A stretch of 54,992 nt of DNA from Lysobacterales bacterium (GTDB taxonomy: Bacteria > Pseudomonadota > Gammaproteobacteria > Xanthomonadales > SZUA-5): NCBI GenBank assembly GCA_022844135.1, contig JALHMG010000037.1, positions 1 to 54,992 on the forward strand, read 5' to 3'. Below, one piece after another: positions 25,201 to 33,563 of the stretch. The notes beneath the pieces are model-generated. The model worked only from the letters and a program-made list of their open reading frames with translations, made no database searches and was not told the origin of the DNA. How positions within the stretch are numbered: the first letter of the stretch is position 1; every line of letters starts with the position of its first letter. Both the position numbers and the translations under genes were made by a program.

Positions 25201-27162
25201 TTAGTGCACGATCGCCGCCTCAGTTCCCATCCAGCGCAGGCAGTTACGGCCGCCCTGCTTGGCGCGATACAGAGCCTTATCGGCTGCAGCGTAGGCCGCC
25301 TCGGGAGAGCGCACAGGCAGATCATTGACGGTTGTGCCGCCAACGCAAACCGCGATGTCGACCGCGACACCTTGAATGCGGAACGGCGTGGCGTTGATGG
25401 CCACACGCATGCGCTCGGCGTGTTGGCGCGCCTGGGCAGCGGGCAGCAGCACCATGAATTCCTCGCCTCCCATACGAAACGTCTCGGCAATATCAGGCAG
25501 CCCTTCGCGCAAACGGCTCGCCAATTGCTGAAGCACCGCATCGCCCACCGGATGGCCGAAGCGATCGTTGATTTGCTTGAAGTGGTCGATGTCGATCAGC
25601 AACACCGCGAAGTCCTCATCGGCAGCCAGGCGCGCGCTGAGGCGCTCCATCGCCTGGCTACGATTTTTCAGTCCCGTGAGCCCATCGGTGACGCTGGCGA
25701 CCAGGAGCTTTGCGCTCTGTTCCCGCAACTGCTCGTTCGCGAGGCTCAATTGCGCCGCTTGCTCAAGAACAAGTCGATTCTGCTCGCTCAGCAGGCGATA
25801 CAGTCGCCGCGCGGTCGCATAGCGCCAGGCGAGCAGGATCAACGCGATCAGCACGCCGGCGGCAACCAGGTAAATCAGCTGTACACGGCGCTGCTCGGCG
25901 AGCAGATTGACCTCCGCCATGGCTTTTTCCTGCGCCAGCTCAGCATTGCGCGCGCGCTCCTCGTGCAGTTCGAAACGATTCAACGCCTCGCGCATGCGGC
26001 CGATGGCCTGGCTGCCGAGCAACTCGTCCCGCAATCGATAGTGGCTTAAGCCTGCCTCAGCCGCCAGCAGGCTCTCTCCGCGGTCGCGATAGAGCTTCTC
26101 GAGCGCCGCATGCACCTTCGCCAGGCGATGCCGATTGCCCTGTGTCTCATAGACAGTCCTGGCATCCGTGATCCGTTGCAGCGCCAAGTCCAGCAGGCCC
26201 TGCGCGTGCGCCAGTTCGCCGCGGCGAAACAGGATGTGCGCCATCAAAGCTTCGTGCTGGCCGGCGCGCGCATCGGCGTAGGCCGCGGTCAAAGTGCGAT
26301 CGGCAGCATCGAGCTGTCCCAAATTCAACTGCGCACGACCCACCTGCAAACGTGCCGAGGCGCGCTGGACGACCCCGCCCTGGCGCGTGGAGATTTCGAG
26401 AGCGCGCTCGGCCATCTTCAGCGCTTGTGGCGCATCGCTTTTGCCGAAATCGCTCAAGTACCCGGCGAATGCCCCAAGCACCACCGCGATGGAGCGCGGC
26501 TCGCCTTCAGTTTCCGCTTGCACCAGCGCTTCGGCATAACGTCGCCGCGCTTCATCGAAGATCTCCAGTTGCTCATACAACACGGCAATATTCAGCTGCG
26601 ATCGCCACATGCTCGGCGGCGGATCCAAGCGCCTTCGCATCGCCAGCGCACCCTGCTCGTGCGCCAGTGCCGTAAAGTAATCGCCCGCCTGCCTTTGAAC
26701 CCGCGACAAACGCGATTCGACATTCGCGGCGCGCCCCCAATCCTCCAAGCGCGCGTAGCCGGCGCTGGCCTCGTGAAGCCGTCGTATGGCAATGTCGCGC
26801 TCGCCGCGATCGCTGAGCAGCGTACCGACGCGTTCGGCTGCTTCGGCGGCATTAAACTGCAGCCCCTTGCGCTCGGCAATCGCCAGGCGCTCGCTCTCGA
26901 TCGTAAGCGCCAGATCGGGTTGATTGCGATCGACTGCCTGCGTCGCCTGCGTCGCCAGCGCTGCGAGCAAAGCGGCGGCGTCATCGCAGCTGCGCCGGGC
27001 TTGCAAATAGGTGTCCCATCCCGCCTTCCATTGCGGCTCAGGCGCGGCCGACGAACCGCCCGCGGCGCGCCCCAGTTCGTCGAGACGCGCCCGATCCGGG
27101 CACGCGATCAGGCCATCGCTACCCAGCATCAAAACAGCGATGATGTTGACGATTACGCGCAC
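25201..27162 (-). CDS. TPR-repeat diguanylate cyclase (GGDEF)
   Basis: The 653 residues begin with a short hydrophobic leader ending in LIAC, a possible lipobox. A long helical region (about 40-400) of TPR-like repeats contains ALKMAERALEI and LNLGQLDAADRTLTAAYADA. A coiled coil and one membrane segment follow (about 424-445, LIYLVAAGVLIALILLAWRY). The GGDEF domain (about 490-650) carries SVTDGLTGLKNRSQAMERL and an intact GGEEF at 565-569. No RxxD inhibitory site is present at the expected position. The sensor would face the periplasm. GTG at 27162 is chosen because it starts the leader and follows GGGGG. The frame runs further, to 27633, against the NTF2-like gene. Confidence 0.88.
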   Translation of the reverse strand: MRVIVNIIAVLMLGSDGLIACPDRARLDELGRAAGGSSAAPEPQWKAGWDTYLQARRSCDDAAALLAALATQATQAVDRNQPDLALTIESERLAIAERKGLQFNAAEAAERVGTLLSDRGERDIAIRRLHEASAGYARLEDWGRAANVESRLSRVQRQAGDYFTALAHEQGALAMRRRLDPPPSMWRSQLNIAVLYEQLEIFDEARRRYAEALVQAETEGEPRSIAVVLGAFAGYLSDFGKSDAPQALKMAERALEISTRQGGVVQRASARLQVGRAQLNLGQLDAADRTLTAAYADARAGQHEALMAHILFRRGELAHAQGLLDLALQRITDARTVYETQGNRHRLAKVHAALEKLYRDRGESLLAAEAGLSHYRLRDELLGSQAIGRMREALNRFELHEERARNAELAQEKAMAEVNLLAEQRRVQLIYLVAAGVLIALILLAWRYATARRLYRLLSEQNRLVLEQAAQLSLANEQLREQSAKLLVASVTDGLTGLKNRSQAMERLSARLAADEDFAVLLIDIDHFKQINDRFGHPVGDAVLQQLASRLREGLPDIAETFRMGGEEFMVLLPAAQARQHAERMRVAINATPFRIQGVAVDIAVCVGGTTVNDLPVRSPEAAYAAADKALYRAKQGGRNCLRWMGTEAAIVH

Positions 27163-27216
27163 GGTGCCCCCGGTTCGCCAATGCCACCCATCAAACCACA
27201 ATTCAAGCGCGACGAC

Positions 27217-27603
27217 ATGGAACAAAACTCGACCGAGGAACTGATCCGCAGGTTCTGGTCGCGGATGGCGAGCAATGATTTCGCCCACGCCGCGGAGCTG
27301 TTCGCACCCGAGTTCACGCTCGACTGGCCGCAGACCAACGAGCGTATTCGCGGTGCCGGCGCATTCGTGCGGATCAACAGCGACTATCCCGCGCAGGGCC
27401 CATGGACCTTTGAGGTCGTGGACGTGCTCGCTTTGCGCGAGCACGGCGTCAGCCGGGTCTACGTGAGCGACGGCGCGCGCCGCGACCTGGCGATCAGTTA
27501 CTTCCTGTGCGCCAACAGCGCCATCGTCCGCATCGTCGAATACTGGCCAGCGCCCACGTCGCCTGGGTCGGATCGGGCGCAATGGGTGGAACGGATCGAG
27601 TAG
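27217..27603 (+). CDS. NTF2/SnoaL-like fold protein
   Basis: This 128-residue single-domain protein begins TEELIRRFWSRMASNDFAHA and continues LFAPEFTLDWPQTNERIRGA, the typical N-terminal helices and first strand of SnoaL-like or NTF2-like proteins. The conserved strand AISYFLCANSAIVRIVEYW is near the end. The family includes hydrolases, isomerases and binding proteins, so no reaction can be assigned. An in-frame ATG at 27181 would add 12 residues. It diverges from the TPR-GGDEF gene with about 50 bp between the starts. Confidence 0.75.
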   Translation: MEQNSTEELIRRFWSRMASNDFAHAAELFAPEFTLDWPQTNERIRGAGAFVRINSDYPAQGPWTFEVVDVLALREHGVSRVYVSDGARRDLAISYFLCANSAIVRIVEYWPAPTSPGSDRAQWVERIE

Positions 27604-27659
27604 CGGTTGTAAGAATCTGCGGTGAGGGCTCACTATTCATGGGAGCAAAGCCCGCACTG

Positions 27660-27672
27660 GTGTGACCCACAC
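27660..27672. promoter_or_regulatory. Small inverted repeat upstream of the toxin-antitoxin pair
   Basis: GTGTG-ACC-CACAC, 42 bp before the antitoxin start, could be an operator for autoregulation by the antitoxin. GAAT-AAC-ATTC at about 27686-27696 is a second short candidate. Both are short, and support is weak. Confidence 0.25.
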
Positions 27673-27714
27673 ACGTGCTAACATGGAATAACATTCGTAA
27701 TCACGGAGCCAACC

Positions 27715-27942
27715 ATGGGCGAGTCTCTCACCATCCGTCAGATCGGCAATTCCAGTGGCGTCGTGTTCCCCAAGGAACTGCTCGACCGCCTCGGCCTTGA
27801 GCGCGGCGATCAGTTGTTCGTCAGCTATACCCCCGACGGCATTCACTTAAGCCCTTACGACGCCGAGTTTGCGCAACAGATGGAATTGGCGCGTAAGATC
27901 ATGAAGCGCGATCGGGCCATTCTTCGCGAGCTGGCGAAGTGA
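27715..27942 (+). CDS. AbrB/MazE-type antitoxin of a Doc toxin pair
   Basis: This 75-residue protein has an N-terminal swapped-hairpin DNA-binding domain, LTIRQIGNSSGVVFPKELLD then RLGLERGDQLFV. The helical C-terminus (FAQQMELARKIMKRDRAILR) would fold onto and neutralise the toxin. GGAG precedes the ATG. Its TGA overlaps the GTG start of the toxin gene. Antitoxins of this kind bind their own promoter as a complex with the toxin. Confidence 0.92.
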   Translation: MGESLTIRQIGNSSGVVFPKELLDRLGLERGDQLFVSYTPDGIHLSPYDAEFAQQMELARKIMKRDRAILRELAK

Positions 27943-28337
27943 ACAGCTGGATTTGGATCGGGCGCGCGGTAGCACTTGCCGTGCATGCCGAGCAGTTGCG
28001 CGAGCACGGCGGCGGCGAGGGCGTGCGCTCAATGGCGCTGCTGGAATCGGCACTCGCACGGCCACAACAGTTGGCGTCATACGGCAAGCCGGATGTCTTC
28101 GATCTCGCCGCCGCATACGCTTTCGGCGTGGCGCGCAATCACCCGTTTGTCGACGGCAATAAGCGCACCGCTTGGGTGCTGGCACGATTGTTCATCGCGC
28201 TGCACAACATCGAACTCAGATTCAGCGATGTTGAGGCAACGCAAACCATGCTCAACCTCGCTGCCGGCTTACTGGACGAGGCGGCTTTTTCGCAATGGCT
28301 ACGCGATAGGTCAGGTCAAGAAATGCCCCTCACCTGA
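27939..28337 (+). CDS. Doc/Fic-family toxin (death-on-curing type)
   Basis: The 132-residue toxin has the Doc signature HPFVDGNKR at residues 68-76. P1 Doc phosphorylates EF-Tu through this loop, stopping translation. A second conserved segment is GGEGVRSMALLESALARPQQ near the N-terminus. The start is GTG overlapping the antitoxin stop, so the pair is one translationally coupled unit. The motif is intact and the toxin should be active. Confidence 0.93.
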   Translation: MNSWIWIGRAVALAVHAEQLREHGGGEGVRSMALLESALARPQQLASYGKPDVFDLAAAYAFGVARNHPFVDGNKRTAWVLARLFIALHNIELRFSDVEATQTMLNLAAGLLDEAAFSQWLRDRSGQEMPLT

Positions 28338-28349
28338 CCAGCATCGACC

Positions 28350-30716
28350 TCACTCAAACCCATCGGCAAACAAGCGCTCCAGATCGACGACAAATGCGGT
28401 GCCTTCGAGCGGGTTGTCGATGGCTTCGCCGGGGGCGCCGGTGAGGACAGTGCCCTGGTCTAGCGCAACGCTGCGACCGACGCCGCTGCCGTCGATGGGC
28501 GCCGCACTGAGCAGACGCGATTCTTGAGTCCAGTTGCCGCCGGCACGTCGGAACAGGTACACCGCACCAGCGTTTTGATTGCCGGCGACGTCGACGCCAG
28601 TAGCGCCGAGCGCGATGCGGTCGCCGTCGATGGCCACCGCGATTCCGAGCGCATCGCCGGGCCGCGCACCGGCGGCCGTCAATGCGCTCTCCAAGGCGCC
28701 GGTGTTTGCCGAATACACGAAGGCAGCACCAGTGACGATCGGCGGCACGCCATCCTGGAAGGCTCCCGCGACAATGCGCTCGCCATCGGTGTCGACAGAA
28801 AAGCCGAAAGCGCTATTGGCGCTCGGTGCGGGCGCCGTGAGTGTGCGCACAAAAGCGCCGCTGCGCGAGTATTGATATGCCGCGCCAGAAAAATCGACAT
28901 CGCCTGGCGTGGCCGCCGGAGCGCCGACGACAACATGCTCGCCGAGCAACGCCACGCTCGCGCCGAAGGCTGCGCCGCTTTGCGCAACCGGTGCTGCCAG
29001 AGTTGCGCCTTCGGTCCAGACCCCGCCGCTGCGATGGAACAGGTGCGCACGACCGCTATTGCCGAACGCACCGCGCGCTCCAACGAGCGCCGTGTCGCCA
29101 TCGATGTCGACCGCGAATCCGAACAAGTGTCCCTCGTCGCCGAGCGCTGCGGTGAGCTTTCTCTCGAAGACGAAGCTGTTGCCCTGTCGCCTGAATACGT
29201 ATGCCGAGCCTTGATCGGAATTGTTGCCGATGACGTCCCAATAAGCGCCGACGATTAAGCGCTCAGCGTCCAGCGCCACCGCGATGCCGTAGCGCTCTTC
29301 GCTGATTTCATCCGGAGCGGGAATCGCACCGCCGTACCGCCATCCGCTTCCCACCCGACGGAACCAATGCACATTGCCGGCATCGGCGCCCGCCGCTGTG
29401 TCTTCAAGGTACGCTCCGACCACGGCTATATCGCCATGCACGGAAACCGACGTGCCATAGCGGTCGTACATCGCGCCATCCCCAGCGTCGATGCTGCGCA
29501 CCGCCTGCCACGACGCGCCGACCGGCGCGTACACGCGGGCATTGCCCTGTCCACGGTTGTTGCCGACCGTCGCCTGATCGCTGCCAGCAATGAGTTCATC
29601 GCCAACAAAACCGAGCGCGATACCGAAGCGATCGGCGGTACCGCCATTGGCAACATCGATGCGCGTGGGTGTCCCGAGCGCAGTGCCGGCGCGCGAGTAC
29701 GCATATACCGCGCCATCGCCACCGAGCGCTGCGAATGCACCGATCGCCAGACGGGTTGGATTCACGGCCACCGAACTGCCAAAACGCATGCCCGGCGTGC
29801 CGTCTTGGGCCACCACCGTAGTCGCCAGATTCCAGGCGCTGCCATCGAAGCTGAGCAGCAGCGCACGACCGTTATCGCTTCCCGGCGCGCCGACGACTGC
29901 CACGTTGTCGAGCATCGCGATCGCGAAGCCGAGTTCGGTACTGGACGCCGCGCCGATCGCCAGTCGAGATGGCACGCTGAACTGGCTGCCGTTCCAACTT
30001 GCGCCATAAATCGCTCCGCCGCCGGCCTGCGGGGCGCCGATCAGCAATTGCGAACCATTAAAGGCCAGAGCGTGGCCGAACGAAAACTCGCCCGCGCCGG
30101 GCTCGGGCGTCAGCACCTGTTGCCGCGCAAAGCCAGCCGCGCCACGAACGTAAACTTCCACACGGCCGCTTCCAGCGCGCGGAACGCCCACCGCCAGCAC
30201 GTTTCCCGACCCGGCGAGCGCAAAACCATAGCGCTCATCGATCTGCGGAGAGGCGGCCCTGAGTATCTGGCGTTCAACGGCGCCTTCGTTATTGAACGAA
30301 AAAATCTTGACGAGGCCCGCTTCGAGCACCGAATCAACTTCCGCCCGCGGGATGCCGACCGCGATCTGGGTGCCCAGAAACGCCATCGCCGCGCCGGTGT
30401 TGTCGCCATTGCCCACCAAAGGGCCGTTGATCAACTTGGCGATGCGGCTATAGCTGCCGGCTGGGTCGCGACGGTACAAGAGGACCGAGCCGGTCTCGAT
30501 GCCGTTGGCCACGCCCGGCACCACCAGCGTATCGCTGGGGGCGCCGACCGCCAGCCACTCGCCGCTGGTCGCCAGCGCAAAACCGAAGCTGTCGCCCGAG
30601 GCGCCATCGCCAGTCACTGGCGTTGGCAGGCGCGCGCTCAGCTCGATGTCCGCCGCATGTACCTGCGATACGGCCGCTAGCAATAATGTGAAGCCTAGAA
30701 CCCGAGAGAAGTACAT
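28350..30716 (-). CDS. Secreted FG-GAP beta-propeller protein with C-terminal FADGFE tail
   Basis: The 788 residues have a signal peptide, YFSRVLGFTLLLAAVSQVHA. About fourteen FG-GAP-like repeats follow of the form FGxAxAxxGDxxxVGAP, for example SFGFALATSGEWLAVGAP, FGFAVDIDGDTALVGAR and LGIAVAIDGDRIALGAT, enough for two seven-bladed propellers. It ends LERLFADGFE. Most repeats lack the DxDGxxD calcium loop of integrin types. Function is unknown; extracellular binding or structure is plausible. The start codon overlaps that of the divergent GNAT gene (CATG at 30714-30717). ATG at 30722 is an alternative, and no strong ribosome-binding site is visible for either. Confidence 0.88.
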   Translation of the reverse strand: MYFSRVLGFTLLLAAVSQVHAADIELSARLPTPVTGDGASGDSFGFALATSGEWLAVGAPSDTLVVPGVANGIETGSVLLYRRDPAGSYSRIAKLINGPLVGNGDNTGAAMAFLGTQIAVGIPRAEVDSVLEAGLVKIFSFNNEGAVERQILRAASPQIDERYGFALAGSGNVLAVGVPRAGSGRVEVYVRGAAGFARQQVLTPEPGAGEFSFGHALAFNGSQLLIGAPQAGGGAIYGASWNGSQFSVPSRLAIGAASSTELGFAIAMLDNVAVVGAPGSDNGRALLLSFDGSAWNLATTVVAQDGTPGMRFGSSVAVNPTRLAIGAFAALGGDGAVYAYSRAGTALGTPTRIDVANGGTADRFGIALGFVGDELIAGSDQATVGNNRGQGNARVYAPVGASWQAVRSIDAGDGAMYDRYGTSVSVHGDIAVVGAYLEDTAAGADAGNVHWFRRVGSGWRYGGAIPAPDEISEERYGIAVALDAERLIVGAYWDVIGNNSDQGSAYVFRRQGNSFVFERKLTAALGDEGHLFGFAVDIDGDTALVGARGAFGNSGRAHLFHRSGGVWTEGATLAAPVAQSGAAFGASVALLGEHVVVGAPAATPGDVDFSGAAYQYSRSGAFVRTLTAPAPSANSAFGFSVDTDGERIVAGAFQDGVPPIVTGAAFVYSANTGALESALTAAGARPGDALGIAVAIDGDRIALGATGVDVAGNQNAGAVYLFRRAGGNWTQESRLLSAAPIDGSGVGRSVALDQGTVLTGAPGEAIDNPLEGTAFVVDLERLFADGFE

Positions 30717-31191
30717 GCTCATTCGCGAAATCGAGACCCAAGACAATACGGCGATGGCGCGGATCATTCGCCAAGTGATGCCAGAGTTCGGTGCACAAGG
30801 CCCCGGTTTTGCGATCAACGATCCGGAAGTCGATCACATGGCGCAAGCCTACGCGATTGCGCGTCATCGGTATTTCGTCGTGGAAGAGAATGGCACGGTG
30901 CAGGGCGGTGCGGGTATTGCGCCGCTGACTGGCCTTGAGACTACGCATTGCGAGCTGCGCAAGATGTACTTCCTGCCGAGCCTGCGCGGTCGCGGCATCG
31001 GCAGCGCCATGATGGAGCGCTGCCTCGCATTTGCCCGCGAGGCGGGTTACGCGCAGTGCTACCTGGAAACGCTGACCGGCATGGACGAGGCACAGGCGCT
31101 GTATCGGCGCTTCGGGTTCCAGCCCATTCCCGGCGCGCTCGGCGCCACCGGGCATTTTGGTTGCAATCGGTTTTTTCTGTTGGCGTTGTAG
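30715..31191 (+). CDS. GNAT family N-acetyltransferase
   Basis: This 158-residue acetyltransferase begins MLIREIETQDNTAMARIIRQ and has the acetyl-CoA-binding motif MYFLPSLRGRGIGSAMMERC (R/QxxGxG/A is RGRGIG). The end ALYRRFGFQPIPG is the usual C-terminal helix and strand. GAGAGAAG stands well placed before the ATG at 30715. That ATG shares two bases with the start codon of the divergent FG-GAP gene, so each gene's promoter must lie within the other's coding sequence. The acceptor substrate is unknown. Confidence 0.92.
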   Translation: MLIREIETQDNTAMARIIRQVMPEFGAQGPGFAINDPEVDHMAQAYAIARHRYFVVEENGTVQGGAGIAPLTGLETTHCELRKMYFLPSLRGRGIGSAMMERCLAFAREAGYAQCYLETLTGMDEAQALYRRFGFQPIPGALGATGHFGCNRFFLLAL

Positions 31192-31364
31192 CCCGGCCTT
31201 GGAGACTGCCGGCTAGCCCGCATATTTCATGAGGTCGATGACAGCCATCCGAACGTGGTGGAAGATCTGGAAGCGCTGGCGGCACTCGAGCCCGCTACGG
31301 CTTTGCCATCGTCGCGCAACAGCGATTGATCCCTGCCCGATCGCTGAAAAGATAACGTCGCAGT

Positions 31365-31600
31365 AGACGCGGGCCTCGTCGCCGTAGAGAACGCCAAGAT
31401 CAATGTCCACCTGGTCAGGCGCAATGACAAAGCCGAAATCGCAGGCGTCAAATACGAACGGCTCACCGCCGTACTTGCCAACGCATTGCAGGCACTCGCC
31501 TCGCGCGACAGGTCCCGCCGGAGGGGCGATCGCTTTCTCGGGCTTCGCTATCGATCCGTCAAGCAGCGCAATCTGCATCGCTCGCTGCAGGTCGGCGCGT
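31365..31600 (+). pseudogene. Remnant resembling the C-terminus of a tail-fibre/S74 chaperone protein
   Basis: The plus frame reads AVDAGLVAVENAKINVHLVR, then GVKYERLTAVLANALQALAS, before running into arginine-rich sequence and a stop near 31602. YERLTAVL followed by an amphipathic helix is the kind of ending seen in intramolecular chaperone (Peptidase_S74) proteins. No start codon or upstream domain is present in frame. The homology is from pattern memory only. Confidence 0.4.
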
Positions 31601-31644
31601 GAGCAACTGATCCCTGCCCCCGTCCAAATCCGATAGACCCAGTA

Positions 31645-31735
31645 CGAGTTGCGTAGTGGGTTTCATCGCCCGGCGACGCCGAGCAGCCCGCCGCCCCACC
31701 CGCTGTTCGCGGACGTATTCGAGGGCTGAGCGATG
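31645..31735 (+). pseudogene. Remnant of a secreted protein C-terminus with a degenerate FADGFE tail
   Basis: A short frame after a stop at 31638 reads QYELRSGFHRPATPSSPPPH, then PLFADVFEG and a stop. The Ser/Pro-rich linker and LFADVFEG closely resemble the LFADGFE ending of the nearby FG-GAP protein, with Gly replaced by Val. It has no start or body, so it is likely the tail of a lost gene lying before the S74 fragment. Confidence 0.4.
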
Positions 31736-31984
31736 GGCCCGATAGCGGAAGACTCCAAAGCTAACTTCGGTCTCGGCGGCGATGGCAAGTCGATCAGCAC
31801 CGTCGACGCCGATGGTGTCGCACTTGCCGCGATCCAGGGCTTGAACCAGAAGCTCGAGTTTGCGAACACCGAGAACGCTGCCCTGCGCGCCCAATCGGCC
31901 GAAATGGGCGCCCGGCTTGAGCGCCTCAATGCGCTGCTGATTGAACGCACCCATGAGGCGCGCCGAGATGCACCTTCTCAATGA
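31733..31984 (+). pseudogene. Fragment of a tail-fibre domain protein (S74 intramolecular chaperone)
   Basis: The 83-residue frame reads MGPIAEDSKANFGLGGDGKS, then ISTVDADGVALAAIQGLNQK, then a coiled coil of LRAQSAEMGARLERLNALL type. This is the usual end of chaperone-of-endosialidase (Peptidase_S74) proteins: GPMAQDF, then TVDADGVALAAIQGL, then a coiled coil. The body that the chaperone would trim from is missing, so I call it a degenerate gene end rather than an active small protein. Confidence 0.6.
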
Positions 31985-32198
31985 AGTTTGGCGGCAACCA
32001 GTAGCGCTTGGCGCGCAATTGGCGCCACTGTTATTGATCCACACTCCTCAAGCTGCGAGCGCGATGTCGCAACTGAGCTTGCTGAGTATTTGCCCGGAGT
32101 CATCGTCCAGCGTGCTGAACCCATCCATGCATGGGATCTCCAGCGAGCGCCTTGCGCGATACACTGCTTAGCAAGCGAATCTCGCCTTTGGACCAAGC

Positions 32199-33365
32199 AT
32201 GCGCGCGACTCATCTTTTGTGGGCTTGTGCACTCGCCGCTGCAGCGCTGTTGAAGAGCGGATTTGCGTTCGCGACCTGGTCGATTACAGTGATCGACGAA
32301 GACACTGGCGAGGTGGTGGTGGCGGCGGCTACCTGCGTTACCAATTTCGACTTGCTGCGGGCTGCTGGGGTGATTCGGGTGGGTAGCGGCGGCGGCGTTG
32401 CGCAGGCAGCGGTGGACTCCAGCGGCGCGCGTCGCCAACTGATCGCCAATGCACTGAGCAGTGGCGCGACGGCTGTCGATATCGCCAACCAGTTGGCTGC
32501 GTTGAGCGGCGCGGGGTCGGCCCAACACACACTGGTCGCGCTCGGTCTGGTGGCCGACAGTGCGGTCCATTCAGGAAGCAATGTGCTGCGCGACGCTCCA
32601 ACGCGCTTTGGCCAAGTCGGCGAGTTGCACTATGCGATCGCGGGGAACGTCCTCGCAAACAATATGATCGCGATGCTGGCCGAGAATCGCCTGGCGCAAT
32701 CTGCCGGGCCCTTGGTCTCGCGCGTTCAGCAGGCGATGCGCGTTGCGCGCGATGCCGGCGGCGATGCGCGCTGCTCTTGCACCAGTTGGAATAGCGCAAC
32801 CGGTTGCCAGGGACTGATTCCCAACTTCGCCAAGGCAGCGCATATCGGATTCTTGCTTGCGACACGCGTCGGCGATATCGACGACCCTCTGTGCAACAGC
32901 GCCGGGTGCGCCGACGGCGACTACTGGTTGCGTATCAACATCGCCAACCAGAGCGCGGCGGCCGTCGATCCGGTGTTGCAGATCGACGCGGGTTTGGCCA
33001 GCGCACTCGATGGGCTCCGCGGACGCGCCGACGCGATCGCATCGGGCGTCGAGTTTGTTGGTCCACCGTGGGCGCTGTTGCTGACCCCGCGCGATGTATT
33101 CGGCGACGCGGTATCACTTCCGGCAGGTGCGGTTCGCGTTATCGCAGTTGACTCCAGCTTGCAGCCAGCAACACCGGTGAGTCTCGCCGATGGACGAATT
33201 CGCGTTGCACTCGATGGCGATGACGGCGGCAACGAGCAACGATTTCGCGTTGAGCTGGACGCGCCTGCGCTGCGCATCGTACTGCCACCCAAACGCACTT
33301 CTCTGGCGCTTGCGGTGTTTGCCAGTGGATTCGAGTCTTCGAAATCTCTGGCAACTGCCCATTGA
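32199..33365 (+). CDS. Secreted DUF1028-like protein
   Basis: This 388-residue protein has a signal peptide (RATHLLWACALAAAALLKSG, cleaved near FAFA). The N-terminal half then resembles DUF1028, an Ntn-hydrolase-like family: ATWSITVIDEDTGEVVVAAA, TCVTNF, GVAQAAVDSSGARRQLIANA and LHYAIAGNVLANNMIAMLAE. The C-terminal half (about 245-370) is an unassigned beta-rich region. It ends AVFASGFESSKSLATAH, so a GFE tail like that of its neighbours is followed by nine extra residues, perhaps through loss of an earlier stop. No function is established for the family. Confidence 0.75.
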   Translation: MRATHLLWACALAAAALLKSGFAFATWSITVIDEDTGEVVVAAATCVTNFDLLRAAGVIRVGSGGGVAQAAVDSSGARRQLIANALSSGATAVDIANQLAALSGAGSAQHTLVALGLVADSAVHSGSNVLRDAPTRFGQVGELHYAIAGNVLANNMIAMLAENRLAQSAGPLVSRVQQAMRVARDAGGDARCSCTSWNSATGCQGLIPNFAKAAHIGFLLATRVGDIDDPLCNSAGCADGDYWLRINIANQSAAAVDPVLQIDAGLASALDGLRGRADAIASGVEFVGPPWALLLTPRDVFGDAVSLPAGAVRVIAVDSSLQPATPVSLADGRIRVALDGDDGGNEQRFRVELDAPALRIVLPPKRTSLALAVFASGFESSKSLATAH

Positions 33366-33563
33366 CTTGATCGGCGCTCGACAACGGGCTGCCTCATCAC
33401 ACAGCGAGTCGGGCCGGTGGATCGGACGTCGCACCAGGACCGCCAGACCGATGGCGCTCAGTGGACACGGCGTCAGGCCATGGCGCAAGTCACGCGCGTG
33501 GCGTCCTGGCGGTTACTTGATCGATACCGGGTATGTCAGGTTGACATCTAAACGGAGCCGATC

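Larger units (their letters stand above)
31192..32198. other. Gene-poor kilobase holding decayed gene remnants
   Basis: No intact gene is convincing here. Three plus-strand fragments read like pieces of secreted or tail-fibre proteins (see the pseudogene entries). The phrase GATCCCTGCCC occurs near both 31327 and 31610. The last 210 bases, before the DUF1028 gene, carry the 10-bp palindrome CCATGCATGG but no clear promoter. Confidence 0.6.

Noticed and set aside
29367-30680. 437-codon plus-strand frame opposite the FG-GAP gene
   Set aside because: The minus strand has a signal peptide, 14 coherent repeats and a C-terminal motif; the plus frame has none.
31213-31578. 121-codon minus-strand frame in the remnant region
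   Set aside because: Its composition is not protein-like, and the plus strand over the same bases reads as S74-type sequence; I treat it as a shadow.
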